Shown: positions 43,840-54,508 of the stretch, piece by piece
Position numbering within the stretch: the stretch's first letter is position 1
Layout: each line of letters begins with the position of its first letter
NCBI GenBank assembly: GCA_022702545.1
Contig: JAHRBC010000007.1
Coordinates: 3,224,001-3,288,000 of the forward strand
Origin: Phycomyces nitens
Lineage: Eukaryota; Mucoromycota; Mucoromycetes; Mucorales; Phycomycetaceae
Length of the DNA: 64,000 bases
Direction of reading: 5' to 3'
Made by a program: the position numbers and the translations under genes
The notes under the pieces: generated by a model
The model's database searches: none
The model's input: the letters and a program-made list of their open reading frames with translations, nothing else
Told to the model about the DNA's origin: nothing

Positions 43840-44803
43840 ATGTCGCCATTGACTCGGCCATTGGCAACAGGTGCTGCTATCGTTGGAATCCCTTCCTTGC
43901 TGATCGTTCTATCGCACCTAAAGTCACTTCCTCTTGTCTACACCTTTCGTTCCTGGTTCTTATTGAAAGCGTTGGTCAAGCAGGCCAAGGAAACTGACCT
44001 GGTACCCAAACGTAAGTCTACTATATTAATAAATATACGAGCCAATAAATAAACACACAAACCCATGTTATTGTCTCTCTGTCTGTTTGTCTAGCTCTCT
44101 TTACGGTTGTCAACCAGGACCATCGATGCCTTTTGGATGATATTGATTATAATCAGCACATGGTAAGTTTTCAAGGTCTCGGCTTAATAATGTGCTGGAT
44201 TCCATGTGGAAAACAAACGGCTTAACAACCCTTGATATCATTGACCTTTAGAACAACAGGTACACCGAGTATAGAGCCGTTTCATGCGACCTAGACAACT
44301 GATGATGATTGCATGCTTGTTTTTTGTCTATTGCCAGCATGTACAACAAAGTCTTGGACTTTAGCAGGATCCATCTCTTGTACGCTGTATTTCCTCGGGT
44401 GATGATGGACCCTACCCACCATGTGTTTGCTCACAATGCGGGGGTTGTGACACTATTCAAGCGAGAAATATCTCCTCTCCAACATTACACAGTCCAGACA
44501 CGTATCTGGACATGGAACACCAAATGGCTGCTGCTCCAACACCGATTTGTCACCATCTCTGCCTCGGGCAAGGAAATCGTTCACTGTGTGGCCGTGAGTA
44601 AGCTAGTGTTCAAGCAAAGATCCGGCAAGACCATAACTCCCCAGGCTGTTGCTGAACTGTGTGGCCATGATCTGTGGTCAGACCAATCGATTGAAGAACG
44701 CAGGGCAGAAAAATGGAAATTAGCAGAGGCATTTTTGGGTCTTGAACGCTTGTTTGATGACAATGAAGGATGGAATGAGGATGGGATGATGGCAAAGCTA
44801 TAA
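43840..44803 (+). CDS. THEM6-like thioesterase-superfamily protein
   Basis: Exons 43840-44011, 44095-44162, 44252-44259 (8 nt) and 44338-44803; 237 aa. The N-terminus is a membrane anchor (A-I-V-G-I-P-S-L-L-I-V-L). A hot-dog-fold 4HBT-like domain follows, carrying the signature D-I-D-Y-N-Q-H-M-N-N-S-M-Y-N-K-V-L-D-F-S, which is only restored if the 8-nt exon AACAACAG is included. Later motifs: W-x-W-N-T-K-W-L-L-L-Q-H-R-F and V-S-K-L-V-F-K. THEM6 family proteins sit in the ER; substrates are poorly known, with acyl-CoA or lipid thioesters expected. The exon chain is supported by consensus splice sites GTAAGT/TCTAG, GTAAGT/TTTAG and GTACAC/GCCAG. Confidence 0.8.
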
Positions 44804-44915
44804 TATACGTTACAAGTGATTAGTGTGAATCAAAACCAAAGTTTCCTTTATTTTATTTTTATTTTATTTTATTATTATTTATATTTATAAAGAGTCCAGT
44901 CACTCTTCTTTAATT

Positions 44916-45550
44916 ATGGAATCTACAAACGAAGAGCCTCCAAAGTCATCAATCTTGGGGTCAGGACTCTCCATCTTTGTCCCTCGTCACAAACGCCAAT
45001 CACCTTCAATTGCATCTCAATCTACAGTTGGCTCAACAGATCCTCCATCCTCACCATGGTCACAAGTCTCATTCGATCAACTTTCAACCTATGCCAGACG
45101 GGCATCTAGCACCATTAGCATCCTAAACAACGGAGCCGTCTCAATCCTCAATCCAGCGGCCACCAGCCTACATTCACTTGATCCCGAAGAAAAAGAACAG
45201 CGTGTTCAAGATCGTGTCTCAAAGGGTACACACTTTCGAGGCACTAACCAAACAGCTAACCCTTGGTCTACTTAGTGTCAGATGGGGTCGTAAATACCCT
45301 CAAATTGGCCGTCAATGATTGCTCTCTAGGACTATACCGAGTGTCTGATCATATCCATCGAAGGGTTCCTAGGATAGTCCAAGAAAAGGCAAATCTTATT
45401 GCTCTGGCTAATGATGTCGATACTGCCAATCTGGATATCTCGGATGTGCGCAAAACAGTAGCAGATATGGAGCGTATCGAATCATTTAATTCAATGGCCA
45501 AGATGGTCAAGCAGTCTATGGCTATCCTGGCCGACAAACCACAGAAATGA
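44916..45550 (+). CDS. BORCS8-like (BLOC-one-related complex subunit 8)
   Basis: Exons 44916-45225 and 45276-45550; 194 aa. N-terminal ~80 residues are Ser/Pro-rich and disordered. The conserved core after the intron, V-V-N-T-L-K-L-A-V-N-D-C-S-L-G-L-Y-R-V (split here for readability) and H-I-H-R-R-V-P-R-I-V, matches the BORCS8/MEF2BNB signature (N-x-x-S-L-G-L-Y-R-x-x-x-H-x-x-x-x-x-P). A helical C-terminal half follows. BORC sits on lysosomes/vacuoles and recruits Arl8-kinesin for organelle movement. That would fit a hyphal fungus with vacuole transport, and a kinesin gene lies 4 kb away, but adjacency is not evidence of partnership. The gene starts 113 bp after the thioesterase stop, on the same strand. 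Confidence 0.7.
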
Positions 45551-45615
45551 ATGGCCATGTACTTTTGATTCCATTTAATTTATATATATATATAACAAGT
45601 GTGGTTATTTGTCTT

Positions 45616-47401
45616 TTAGCGTAAATCTACTACATTGACATCAAAGTCGATCATCTCAATGTATCCAGTGTCACTGGCATCCTATTAAAGTGTTCAAAGG
45701 CAACAATTAGTATCGATAATTGGTATATGGGTACTTGTGTCCAATGACGGATACTTGCAGTATAAATAGGTTTGTCTGGATGGGTATGAAACGCACGTTC
45801 AGCTCTACACGTACTGATGATATCCAATCCTGGTGGATCTGTCAATCGAAAGATACCAAAACTATATAAAAAAAAACCCCCCATTTATTAATATCCAAAT
45901 CCTAGTTTTCAATAAAGAGTAGTTTTTACCTTGGCTTTTGGCTTGGAGAACATACAATCGCAATTGCCTCGGGAAGCATCAATTGATAGGAACAATGGGT
46001 GTGCAAATCAACCGAGCTTAGGAAGCAAGATTGGGTTGGGTGGGTCTAGAGGCAGAATTGAGTAAGAATACCAATCTTTAGAGATCAACACAATAGGCAC
46101 TTGCATGGATCCAGCCAAAAGTCAACAAGTCGTGCTTGTTTTGAAATTCAAACAGGTCTTCTTCATTCTCAGTAGAGCAAGTATCAGATGTACCGGTTTG
46201 CTTTGGTAAGATCAAGGTTGTTATTGTCAAGATGTTGTTTTTCTACATAAAACGCAATGTTGGTTACCAATCCAGAGCTACAATATGTCTGTCTGTGCTT
46301 ACAAGATTGCCGGCAAGAATGCCACAAGTCTCAATGTTTTTAAGAGTATTTTTCTTTGCCAGAGAGAGGAATTGCTCTTGAAGGACGTGTGGTAGCCGCA
46401 TCTTTCTCAAAGGCTCTCCTCTCTCTGTACATGCTGTTGAACTATGTGAATCGATTGGTTTGTTGGGAATTTTAGGTGGTAAGGTTGGTTCGTGTTGGGT
46501 TTCCAATGGAAGTTTTGGTGGTAATGTGGGAGGGTGTGGGTGTGATTGGTGAGCATAGGCAGACTCTTTTGGTGGAAGAGGAGGAGCAGAGGGTAAAGAT
46601 GTGTGAGTGACGGGTACGAACAATGGAGTTGAATTGACTTGATAATGGAATCTATATAACAACGTTTTCTGGACTCAATAGATGTAAAAACACATGAATC
46701 CAATTACCCATCACTCTGATTCTTCTCAAGTGCTTGAGGATAATCAATCGATTGACCATGAACACTCTCGGATGGGTAATATCTAGTGAATCCCACACCC
46801 TGGACCCCCCTGAGAGCCTCTTGCAGCGACCACTCTGAAGCTGGCTGCTGGGGTGTCTCGGACTGTATCTGGCGAGGCTGGTAATGATTTCTCTGTCTTT
46901 CTTCTTGCTCCCGCTCCTTGAGAGCCTTCTCATTCAAATATGAATCATACTGTGCCTGAAGAATTGGCTTGATGTTTTCCAAAATGTCCAATGCTTCCAA
47001 GCAATTCTTAAAACCAGTAAGCGGATTGTCCCCCCCCCAAAAAAAAAAGCATCATAATTCCGGGTCCTTACTTGAATAATGGCACGCTTGCTCTTTTTGT
47101 ACTGGGGATTATTGTACTGAGGATGATTTGGCAATTCGGTCATGCCAAGACTTGACAAAGCATTAGATTCGAGCAGTAATGCATAATTGACAAGTACATG
47201 AATTTGGACCAGGCCGACTTACTTTGTGTACTTCATGTACATTACATAGGCCTGTTCTAAATTATCTTCATCAAGATACACCTTTGCTTGGCGGATGAGG
47301 AGTTCGGCTGAGCGCAAGTAGAGATGTATTGGTGTTGTATTGACGACTTGAAAAGCAGCCAGTCTGCTGAGCTCGCTTGGTGACCTTGGTGGAAAAGTCA
47401 T
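45616..47401 (-). CDS. AMSH/STAMBP-type JAMM deubiquitinase
   Basis: Eight exons: 47401-47223, 47150-47072, 47006-46708, 46651-46303, 46242-46105, 46045-45930, 45861-45759, 45681-45616; 442 aa. The enzyme cleaves Lys63-linked ubiquitin on endosomes, working with ESCRT-0/III. N-terminal MIT/USP8-dimerisation-like helices: [21 protein letters not shown]. The middle is Pro-rich (P-P-L-P-P-K, T-L-P-P-K-L-P: SH3-binding type). The JAMM domain starts I-E-T-C-G-I-L-A-G (catalytic Glu). H348-T-H350-P-T-Q-S-x-F-L-S358-S-V-D361 are the zinc ligands, then H-T-H-C-S-Y-Q, which in AMSH contributes the extra zinc site. It ends V-V-D-L-R like animal AMSH. Introns 5 and 7 need GC donors (GCAAGT). Divergent from uL4 over 226 bp. 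Confidence 0.9.
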
Positions 47402-47627
47402 TTGAGATGAGATGATTTTTTTTATTTTTCTGGTCTTGTTGTCTTATTCACTAATCCAACTTGTTTTCTTCCTCTACTTCTTTTTGACTTGGAAAAATGG
47501 CATGAATCAATTTGAGCTGGATGAACCCAGGTGAAACGAGTCACCTGGCGGGGATTGAACAAACCCATAGGGCAAGACCTCTTGGTCGTTCTATTGTCCA
47601 TCCTCTTTTTTCCCATCGATCCTAAAG
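47402..47627. promoter_or_regulatory. Shared divergent promoter, AMSH-like / uL4
   Basis: Only 226 bp separate the two start codons. It contains a palindromic-looking AGGTGAAACGAGTCACCT at 47529-47546 and a C/T-rich leader (47600-47613) just before the uL4 ATG. No obvious TATA box. The AGGTGA/TCACCT arms invite a factor-binding or ribosomal-gene-promoter interpretation, which is inference. Confidence 0.45.
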
Positions 47628-48927
47628 ATGGTAAATATACAGCATCCATTCAACCATCCATCCATCCATCCATCCATACAAAGGCCATTGATTGACCTCT
47701 GGATGCTATGCTTTTTTTTCTAGTCCGCGGCTGCCAGACCCGTTATCAACGTCTACTCCAAGACCGGCAAGGATGCTTCGGCTACCCTCCCCCTCCCCGC
47801 CGTCTTCAAGGCCCCCATCCGTCCTGACATTGTCAACTTTGTCCACACCAACATGGCCAAGAACAAGCGTCAGCCCTACGCTGTCTCTGAGAAGGCTGGT
47901 CACCAGACCTCTGCTGAGTCCTGGGGTACTGGTCGTGCTGTTGCCCGTATTCCCCGTGTCAACGGTTCCGGTACTCACCGTGCTGGTCAGGTATGATTGA
48001 CGATTTGGATTCTAAAGAAGCAATATCTCATAATGTGTTGTATTATAAATATAGGCTGCTTTCGGTAACATGTGCCGTGGTGGTCGTATGTTCGCTCCTA
48101 CCAAGACCTGGCGCAAGTGGCACATCAAGACCAACTTGAACCAGAAGCGTTTCGCCACTGCCTCTGCTTTGGCTGCTTCTGCTCTTCCTTCGTTGGTCAT
48201 GGCCCGTGGTCACCGTGTCGAGAAGATCGAGGAAGTTCCCCTCGTCCTCGCCGATGATGTCGAGACCCTCACAAAGACCAAGGATGCCGTCGCTCTCTTG
48301 AAGGCCGTCAACGCCTATGCTGATGTCGTCAAGGTCTCCAACTCCCGCAAGCTCCGTGCTGGTGTCGGAAAGCTCCGTAACCGTCGTCACCGCCAGCGTC
48401 GTGGTCCCCTTGTCATCTACAACGAGGACAACGGTATCGTCAAGGCTTTCCGCAACTTGCCCGGTGTTGAGGTTGTCAACGTCCGTCGCTTGAACCTCTT
48501 GCAGTTGGCCCCTGGTGGTCACCTCGGTCGTTTCGTCATCTGGACCAAGAGCGCTTTCGGTCTTCTCGATGCCCTCTACGGTACCTACGAGACCCCCGCC
48601 ACCTTGAAGAAGGACTACGTCTTGCCCGCCCACATCATGACCAACCCTGATGTCGCTCGTCTCATCAACTCTGATGAAATCCAGTCTGTTGTCCGCCCTG
48701 CTGGTAACAAGCACGAGAAGCGTCCCTTCACCCAGAAGAAGAACCCTCTCCGCAACCAGGGTGTCATGAACCGCCTCAACCCCTACGCTCAGGTCCTCCG
48801 TCGTGCTGAGATCGTCGCTGACTTGAAGCGCAAGGCTGGTAAGGTCGCCAAGGCCCAGCCCGCCAAGAAGTCCAAGCGCACCAAGCACGTTGCCACCAAG
48901 TTCCTCGAGACCCTCCACTCTGCTTAA
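47628..48927 (+). CDS. rpl4: 60S ribosomal protein uL4 (RPL4)
   Basis: Exons 47628-47630 (ATG only), 47724-47990, 48055-48927; 380 aa. Structural protein of the large subunit; its long loop lines the peptide exit tunnel. Hallmarks: A-A-R-P-V-I-N-V-Y at the N-terminus, [47 protein letters not shown] near the basic C-terminus. Codon use is extremely biased to C-ending codons compared with neighbours, as for other highly expressed proteins. Splitting the initiator codon into its own exon (donor GTAAAT, acceptor TTTTCTAG) is supported by the absence of any other ATG joining the conserved N-terminus. Confidence 0.97.
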
Positions 48928-49467
48928 ATATTTTTTTGTAATTGAAATATATTTTTAATTGAACTTTGGACATCTTTTTATTATTGTGAATTGAACGATC
49001 TAAAGAGAAGAGAAAAAGAGTACAAGAGGTTAATTTAAAGAGAATCTAGTACATTTTAAGATTGTAGAAGATTAGAGCTTATCAGCAAGGTATTTGAATA
49101 TTCTGGAAAGCGCATCCCCCAATTCCATGGAAATAGACAAGGGAGATATATATATATATGATCAAGCGGGGAAAATTATATCATATATTCATATATTTAT
49201 TCTGTGATTTTATACATGCGAGTGTTTTTTATGATTATTATATATTTATATATATATTCAATAATTTTTTTATTATGATTTTTTTATACAAAAAATAAAA
49301 ATTAAATATATAGGCATTCTTTTCGCACACACACATACACACACATATATATATATACATATACACACACACATATACATTTATTCTTCTTTCTTCTTCT
49401 TCTTCTTCTTCTTCTTCTTCTTCTTCTTCTCTATTATTATTACAATAGCCGACCCAAAGAACATCCG
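48928..49467. other. Intergenic spacer with microsatellites
   Basis: 540 bp: TA/CA repeats (49326-49380), then a long TTC tract (49384-49431) leading into the kinesin gene. No gene. Confidence 0.55.
49384..49431 (+). repeat. TTC trinucleotide repeat upstream of kinesin gene
   Basis: About 14 TTC/CTT units, ending 37 bp before the ATG. Likely part of the leader or core promoter because of its position. Confidence 0.85.
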
Positions 49468-52384
49468 ATGGCAAAAGATGGTCAAGGCCAAATTGCTGCT
49501 GTTCAAGTAGGCAAGTCATTTGCCCCACATAACCCATCTTTATTTACACCTTCATCAGCTCTCCGTATCCGTACTCTAAGCGAAAAGGACCGTGCACAAC
49601 CACGGTTTGCCAATCTCGCAAACGGAGACTGTCTACGAACTCTAGAAAAGTCTGTTCATGTCGTACCCTTGAACAAACTCTTCACTTTCGACCATGTGTT
49701 TGGTCCCGAGAGTAGACAAAGCGAGATCTTTGCTGCTGTTGGTCAGAAACTCATTCACAAGTTTGTCGAAGGTGAGTTTCCAAACAAGAGCGAAACAAAT
49801 GTAATCAATGAGAAAATCATAAAATGTTCATCAATTGAACCATTATTTTTATATCCTCTCTCTCTCTCTCTCTTTTTTATATATGATTGCCTTTATTATT
49901 TTTTTACATTTATCTTTTTCAAATGTGTGCATTTCAAATCGTAATTAGGCTACAATGTCACCATCCTAGCTTATGTAAGAACACGTTTTAAAAAAAAACA
50001 AGATTAGTGGGAGATATTATACATTATGTATTATTCGCCATTTCAACATGCAAATGGTTTGCTCATCTATACTGCCTTGACAATCCTCCTCTCTCTCTCT
50101 CTCCACTCTTCACAACCACGAATCACCATACGGACATTAGGGTCAAACGTCTTCTGGAAAAACATATACAATGGGAACTGCCCAACACAGCGGCCGCTTC
50201 GATCTAGAACAAGAAGGAATCGTACCCAGAGCCATGTCTCTCTTATTCGATCTCCTCCAACAAAACGACACCCGACCAACCTCACCCTCCTCTGTCAACT
50301 CAAACGATCCACCAGCAAAGGCACCAGGAAGACTCCGGCCAGTGTCGCGTCTGTCGAGCCCTGCAAGTGTCAGTGCGCCCGCACGCTATCGGTTTAGTGT
50401 AAAGGTGTCATTTGTGGAGATTTATAATGAGGATCTTATCGATCTACTCAACTCAGCCCCGGCTTCAGAACGGCCGCCGGTCAATATCCGAGAAGACACA
50501 AAGGGCCACATTTACTGGACTGGCGTCAAGGAAGTCGTGGTTGGAAACACTGAGGATGTTCTCTAGTGAGTGACTAGTAGGGGTATAGACAGTTATTGAA
50601 ATTCTTCTAGTCATCTGCAACAGGGCACCCTCAACAGAGCCACTGGCTCAACAGACATGAACGAGCAGTCGTCTCGGTCCCATGCAATCTTCTCGGTTAC
50701 TCTTCGACAGGAGCGGTGGGTAAGCCATGGCGGGGGGCAGATCAGCCGAGCAGCCAGCCCAGTGCCCTCCAAACTACATGGAAAGCAACGACCAATGAGC
50801 GCAATGAATGGCCGGGCAGACGATGGAGAGTGGATAGTGACAAACTCGAAATTCAACTTTGTTGATCTTGCTGGCAGTGAAAGGGTAAATGTGTGGTAGT
50901 TGGATTCCAAGCACTAACACAGTGAATTCTTCTAGTTAAAGAGAACGGCTGCAGAGGGAGATCGGCGCAAGGAGGGTATCAATATTAACGGCGGGCTGCT
51001 TGCCCTGGGCAATGTTATCTCGGCCCTTGGTGATCCCTCGAAAAGAAGCACCCACGTCCCCTATCGTGACTCTAAACTCACTCGCCTCCTGCAGGACTCA
51101 CTCGGAGGTAGTGCAACGACCCTGATGATTGCCTGTGCTAGTCCAGCCGAGTCAAATCTGGCAGAAACTCTCAACACTCTCCAATACGCCAACAGAGCCA
51201 GGAACATCAAGAACAAGGTCGAGAAGAACGAAGCTGAAGAGTGGATGACGACAGACAATATTGAATTGCTACGTTCCATGGTCGGCAAGCTCAAGAACAA
51301 CCTTGTTCGACAGACCAGCAGCAGCAAGTCTGAACCCGATAGCCCCTTGTCATTGAACAACCTTGACGATGACCAGTTGACTCAGGACCAGCGGTCAGTG
51401 GTGGCCGACCTCCAGCGTCAGATTGAAGAAATGGATTTCGAATTGACAGTCACGCGGGAGAAGAACCGTGTGGCCGAAGATGAGCTGAGGAGACTGAGGA
51501 CCTCGACAGATATGTGGAAAAAGGAGATTGAGCTCAAGCAGTCGCGTGAATTGGATTTCCAGCATCTTGTTGAACCAGTGATTGAAGAGTACGAAAAGAG
51601 CATCTCGGCTTTAGAGTCACAACTGGCCATGGCCCAGGCGGCTATCAACCACTCTGACTATGGGTTCCACGAACAGCTCGCCAAACAGGAACAATGTGAG
51701 ATCGTGATCGAGAGTCAGGAACAGACGATCATGGATCTCCGCCTCAGGTTGTCCAAGGTGCTTGAACGTGAGCATTCAAATGATTCCTATATTGAAGAGC
51801 TGGAAGAGAAACTGCGACACTCTACTCGTGATGCCGTTCGGGACCAGGAACATCTGAATGAATTGAGGAGTAGAGTCATGAAGCTCAAGGAGGTTGATGA
51901 ATCAACAGAAAACTACATTGCCAGTCTGGAGCAGCGAGGGGCTGCAACAGATGCAGAACGGGCTTTGTTGGCTGCCAAGGTGGAAGAGCTCGAGGGGCGC
52001 CTGATGATGGCCATGGCTGGAAATCTGTCTTTGGGCGACAATCCGATTTCAGGATCTGTGGTACCTGGGTCGGCAAGTGAGACTGATAGCGACATGACAA
52101 TGGTTATGGGTGATGAGCCACAGCAACAAAAGGAGTCTGAGGTCACGGCTGCTGCAGTGGTGGCTGCGGCGGCCGCACTAGAGGAGGAATCAATGTTCCA
52201 GGCTGAGCGCATCAGACAATTGAGCCAAGCCTACAGTGAGCTACAGGAAGACCACCACGACACGACGAAAGAGCTGGACGAAGTACTTGCTCGATACCAA
52301 GAGGCGCTTGAACAGATCGAACTCCTTCAATCCCGCCCTCAATTGAATTCTATTGATGACCACAGTTTGGTGAAACCCCTTTAA
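49468..52384 (+). CDS. Kinesin motor protein, kinesin-4/KIF4-like
   Basis: Exons 49468-49510, 49559-49771, 49949-49974, 50141-50565, 50611-50884, 50936-52384; 809 aa. N-terminal plus-end-type motor: [20 protein letters not shown] then P-loop G95-Q-T-S-S-G-K-T102, V-E-I-Y-N-E, switch I N253-E-Q-S-S-R-S-H260, switch II D321-L-A-G-S-E-R327, ending [10 protein letters not shown] near 418. Two low-complexity inserts (after L-L-Q-Q-N and before D-G-E-W-I-V) lengthen the motor. Residues ~425-800 are mostly coiled coil with an Ala-rich linker. The first intron must use a GC donor (GCAAGT at 49511) to restore V-A-L-R-I-R. Kinesin-4 is preferred from the motor start and A-Y-G-Q-T context; other N-kinesins are possible. 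It likely transports cargo or acts on microtubule ends. Confidence 0.88.
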
Positions 52385-54508
52385 TTTCACACTAATTCGA
52401 TTTCATTTATTTCTTACTACATTTTGTTTATATTTTTATTATTCTTTATTGTAAACAATCAAGCAAAAAAAAAGGAAAAGCAAAAGCAAGAAATGTTTAC
52501 AAGCACATATATAAGCAAACAAACAAACAAATATATATATATAATATAATTTTCATGGTAGATTGTTCAATTTTGGCCATTAGCCTATATGTATCCAATT
52601 CATGGTGATTGTCATGGCGATTTTCACGGGAATATCCATGGTGATTTGCCGAGGCAATTACCATGGCAATTACCATGAATTGCTGCCACTAAATACATTG
52701 GACAAGAGAGTTTGAGAGCTAGCTTGTTCTTGATGGTACAATTGACACCAAGCATGAGATTGTTGATAATTGCCTTTAAGAATATGGGCCTGGATCATGT
52801 GTGATGATGGGCATGCGCTTAAGAAACACTAGACAAAGAAATATGATTATTATCAGTGTTATCATTATTTCACAAGCTCATCTCTTGTCCACGAGAACAC
52901 CTTTTGTGTCCTAGTAAGGGCATTGTCTCCAAAAAAGAAAAGCACAGGCCCTATAGGACATCAACTGCTGTTGGCCTTGCGTACCAATGTCTGTGCTTTT
53001 GCCTAGTTTTAATAGATGTGCATATAATGGCTTGAGCTTCTGAGGACTGTGATACAGTGGACATGTTATCCTAACAAGATGGTGTTTGCTGGAATTCATA
53101 TTCAATTAGCGGAAAGTGGCCGAGATTGATTAAAAGCTATTTGGCTAGGGCAACCTGAAGGAATAAAAAGGAAAATATAGGGGGACCAAGTGATTCAACA
53201 CGGGACAAAAAATAAAATAAAGTATGTCATGGATATCCACTGATAATTACAGCCTCTAGATGTGCCCAGACAAGGTCTTTTGGGTCTGGATATCAAGGGA
53301 CCAGCCTGCAAAAACCAGCCGATCCTTGTATGATCTTGATTTGATCATTAGGACACTGGAGTCTCGAGATTCATTCTCGCACCGATAATCCGAGTATATT
53401 GATACTGGGAATAAGTTTATTATAAAATATATAAAAAGCAATTGCGAGGCTTGTTCTCATGTGATTCTCATGTCAATAGAAATGCCAGTTGATAGGGATT
53501 CTGATGATTGGCATCACTATGACATTGGTTTTGATGGACAGTGCTGAATTCCAGCAGGCGGGTTATTTCCATTTAAAAAGAATTACAGGAATTTCAAGCA
53601 ATAATTCCCTGGAATTTTGCAATTGCAGATACTCTCACTAATATGTTTATCGGAAGGATGGAAGCCAACCAGATACACCCATCCCCCCATAATTTATATA
53701 GATTTGTATAAATAACTATTGTAAATCTTATAATAGAGCCCAACGCATGATCGTGTCATTAACCAAAAAATGATCGGTTGTACTTTGTCACGCCCTAAAA
53801 GGAAATACTAGGGTTAGGGGAATAATCAAAATACCATAATTCCAGTCTGATCTCTACCCAGCCCTCGCAAGTACTGGGAAAGATGGCAGTGTATGGCAGG
53901 CATTGGTGCTCAAATTTGTATTATTATTTTTTCTTTATATAAAAAAAAAGATCAAATTGACATGAGAAATTCTTGTGGGTGTGAGAGATGCTTGTGCTTG
54001 TGTTTGTGTTTGTGCTTGTACGCTGGATAGAAAACCCATAGATATGTCCTGGCTTTTTACTTGGCACTATCTTGGTCGGACAATAGAGCAATCAAAATAG
54101 GCTACGGCTGTATGATGCCCTGTGTCTGGCCATGGTTCCTGCTGATGGGCACTCGGTCTGTATACTGCAGTGGAGCCTGTTGTAGGGTACTAAAAGGGTT
54201 ATGGGGGTCTGCCAGTGATAGACAGTCCCAGACAGTGCCCGATACTGCCAGCCAAAATACGGAATTAAGCAGTAGCCAAAAAATCCTGACGGAAGAAGAG
54301 ATCCGAATCAAGACTAATTTATTTATTATTATTAAAATATTTTTAGGTACTTCATTTATTTTATTTTTTATTTTCATCAAGCGTGAGTTGAACTTGGCTT
54401 GTGCTCAGGATGACAATCTGTATTCTGATATAAAAGCCACGACCGACCATCTCTTTTCTTGCATCTTTTTTGCAACAATCATTCTTACCCCATCCCCCCA
54501 CACACACC
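52385..54508. other. Gene-free region with a hairpin
   Basis: 2.1 kb. Holds the kinesin 3' flank with an imperfect inverted repeat at 52596-52686 (listed separately), AT-rich DNA and short frames that look non-coding, then the homeobox promoter. Confidence 0.55.
52596..52686 (+). repeat. Imperfect inverted repeat able to fold as a long hairpin
   Basis: The left arm (52596-52632, begins CAATTCATGGTGATTG) pairs with the right arm (52648-52686, ends CAATTACCATGAATTG). Several of the differences between arms are G-U pairs when read as + strand RNA. The loop is about 15-20 nt. It lies 212 bp after the kinesin stop codon. Confidence 0.6.

Noticed and set aside
46243..46267. Donor GT at 46267 for AMSH exon 4
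   Set aside because: It would leave a 25-nt intron and a frameshift. GTAAGC at 46302 gives a 60-nt intron and an in-frame join to the conserved K-N-N-I-L-T-I block.
48043..48918. 291-codon open frame on the minus strand across uL4
   Set aside because: It is antisense to a ribosomal protein with strongly C-biased third positions, which removes stops on the opposite strand. Its sequence is a Leu/Val/Gly-rich artefact.
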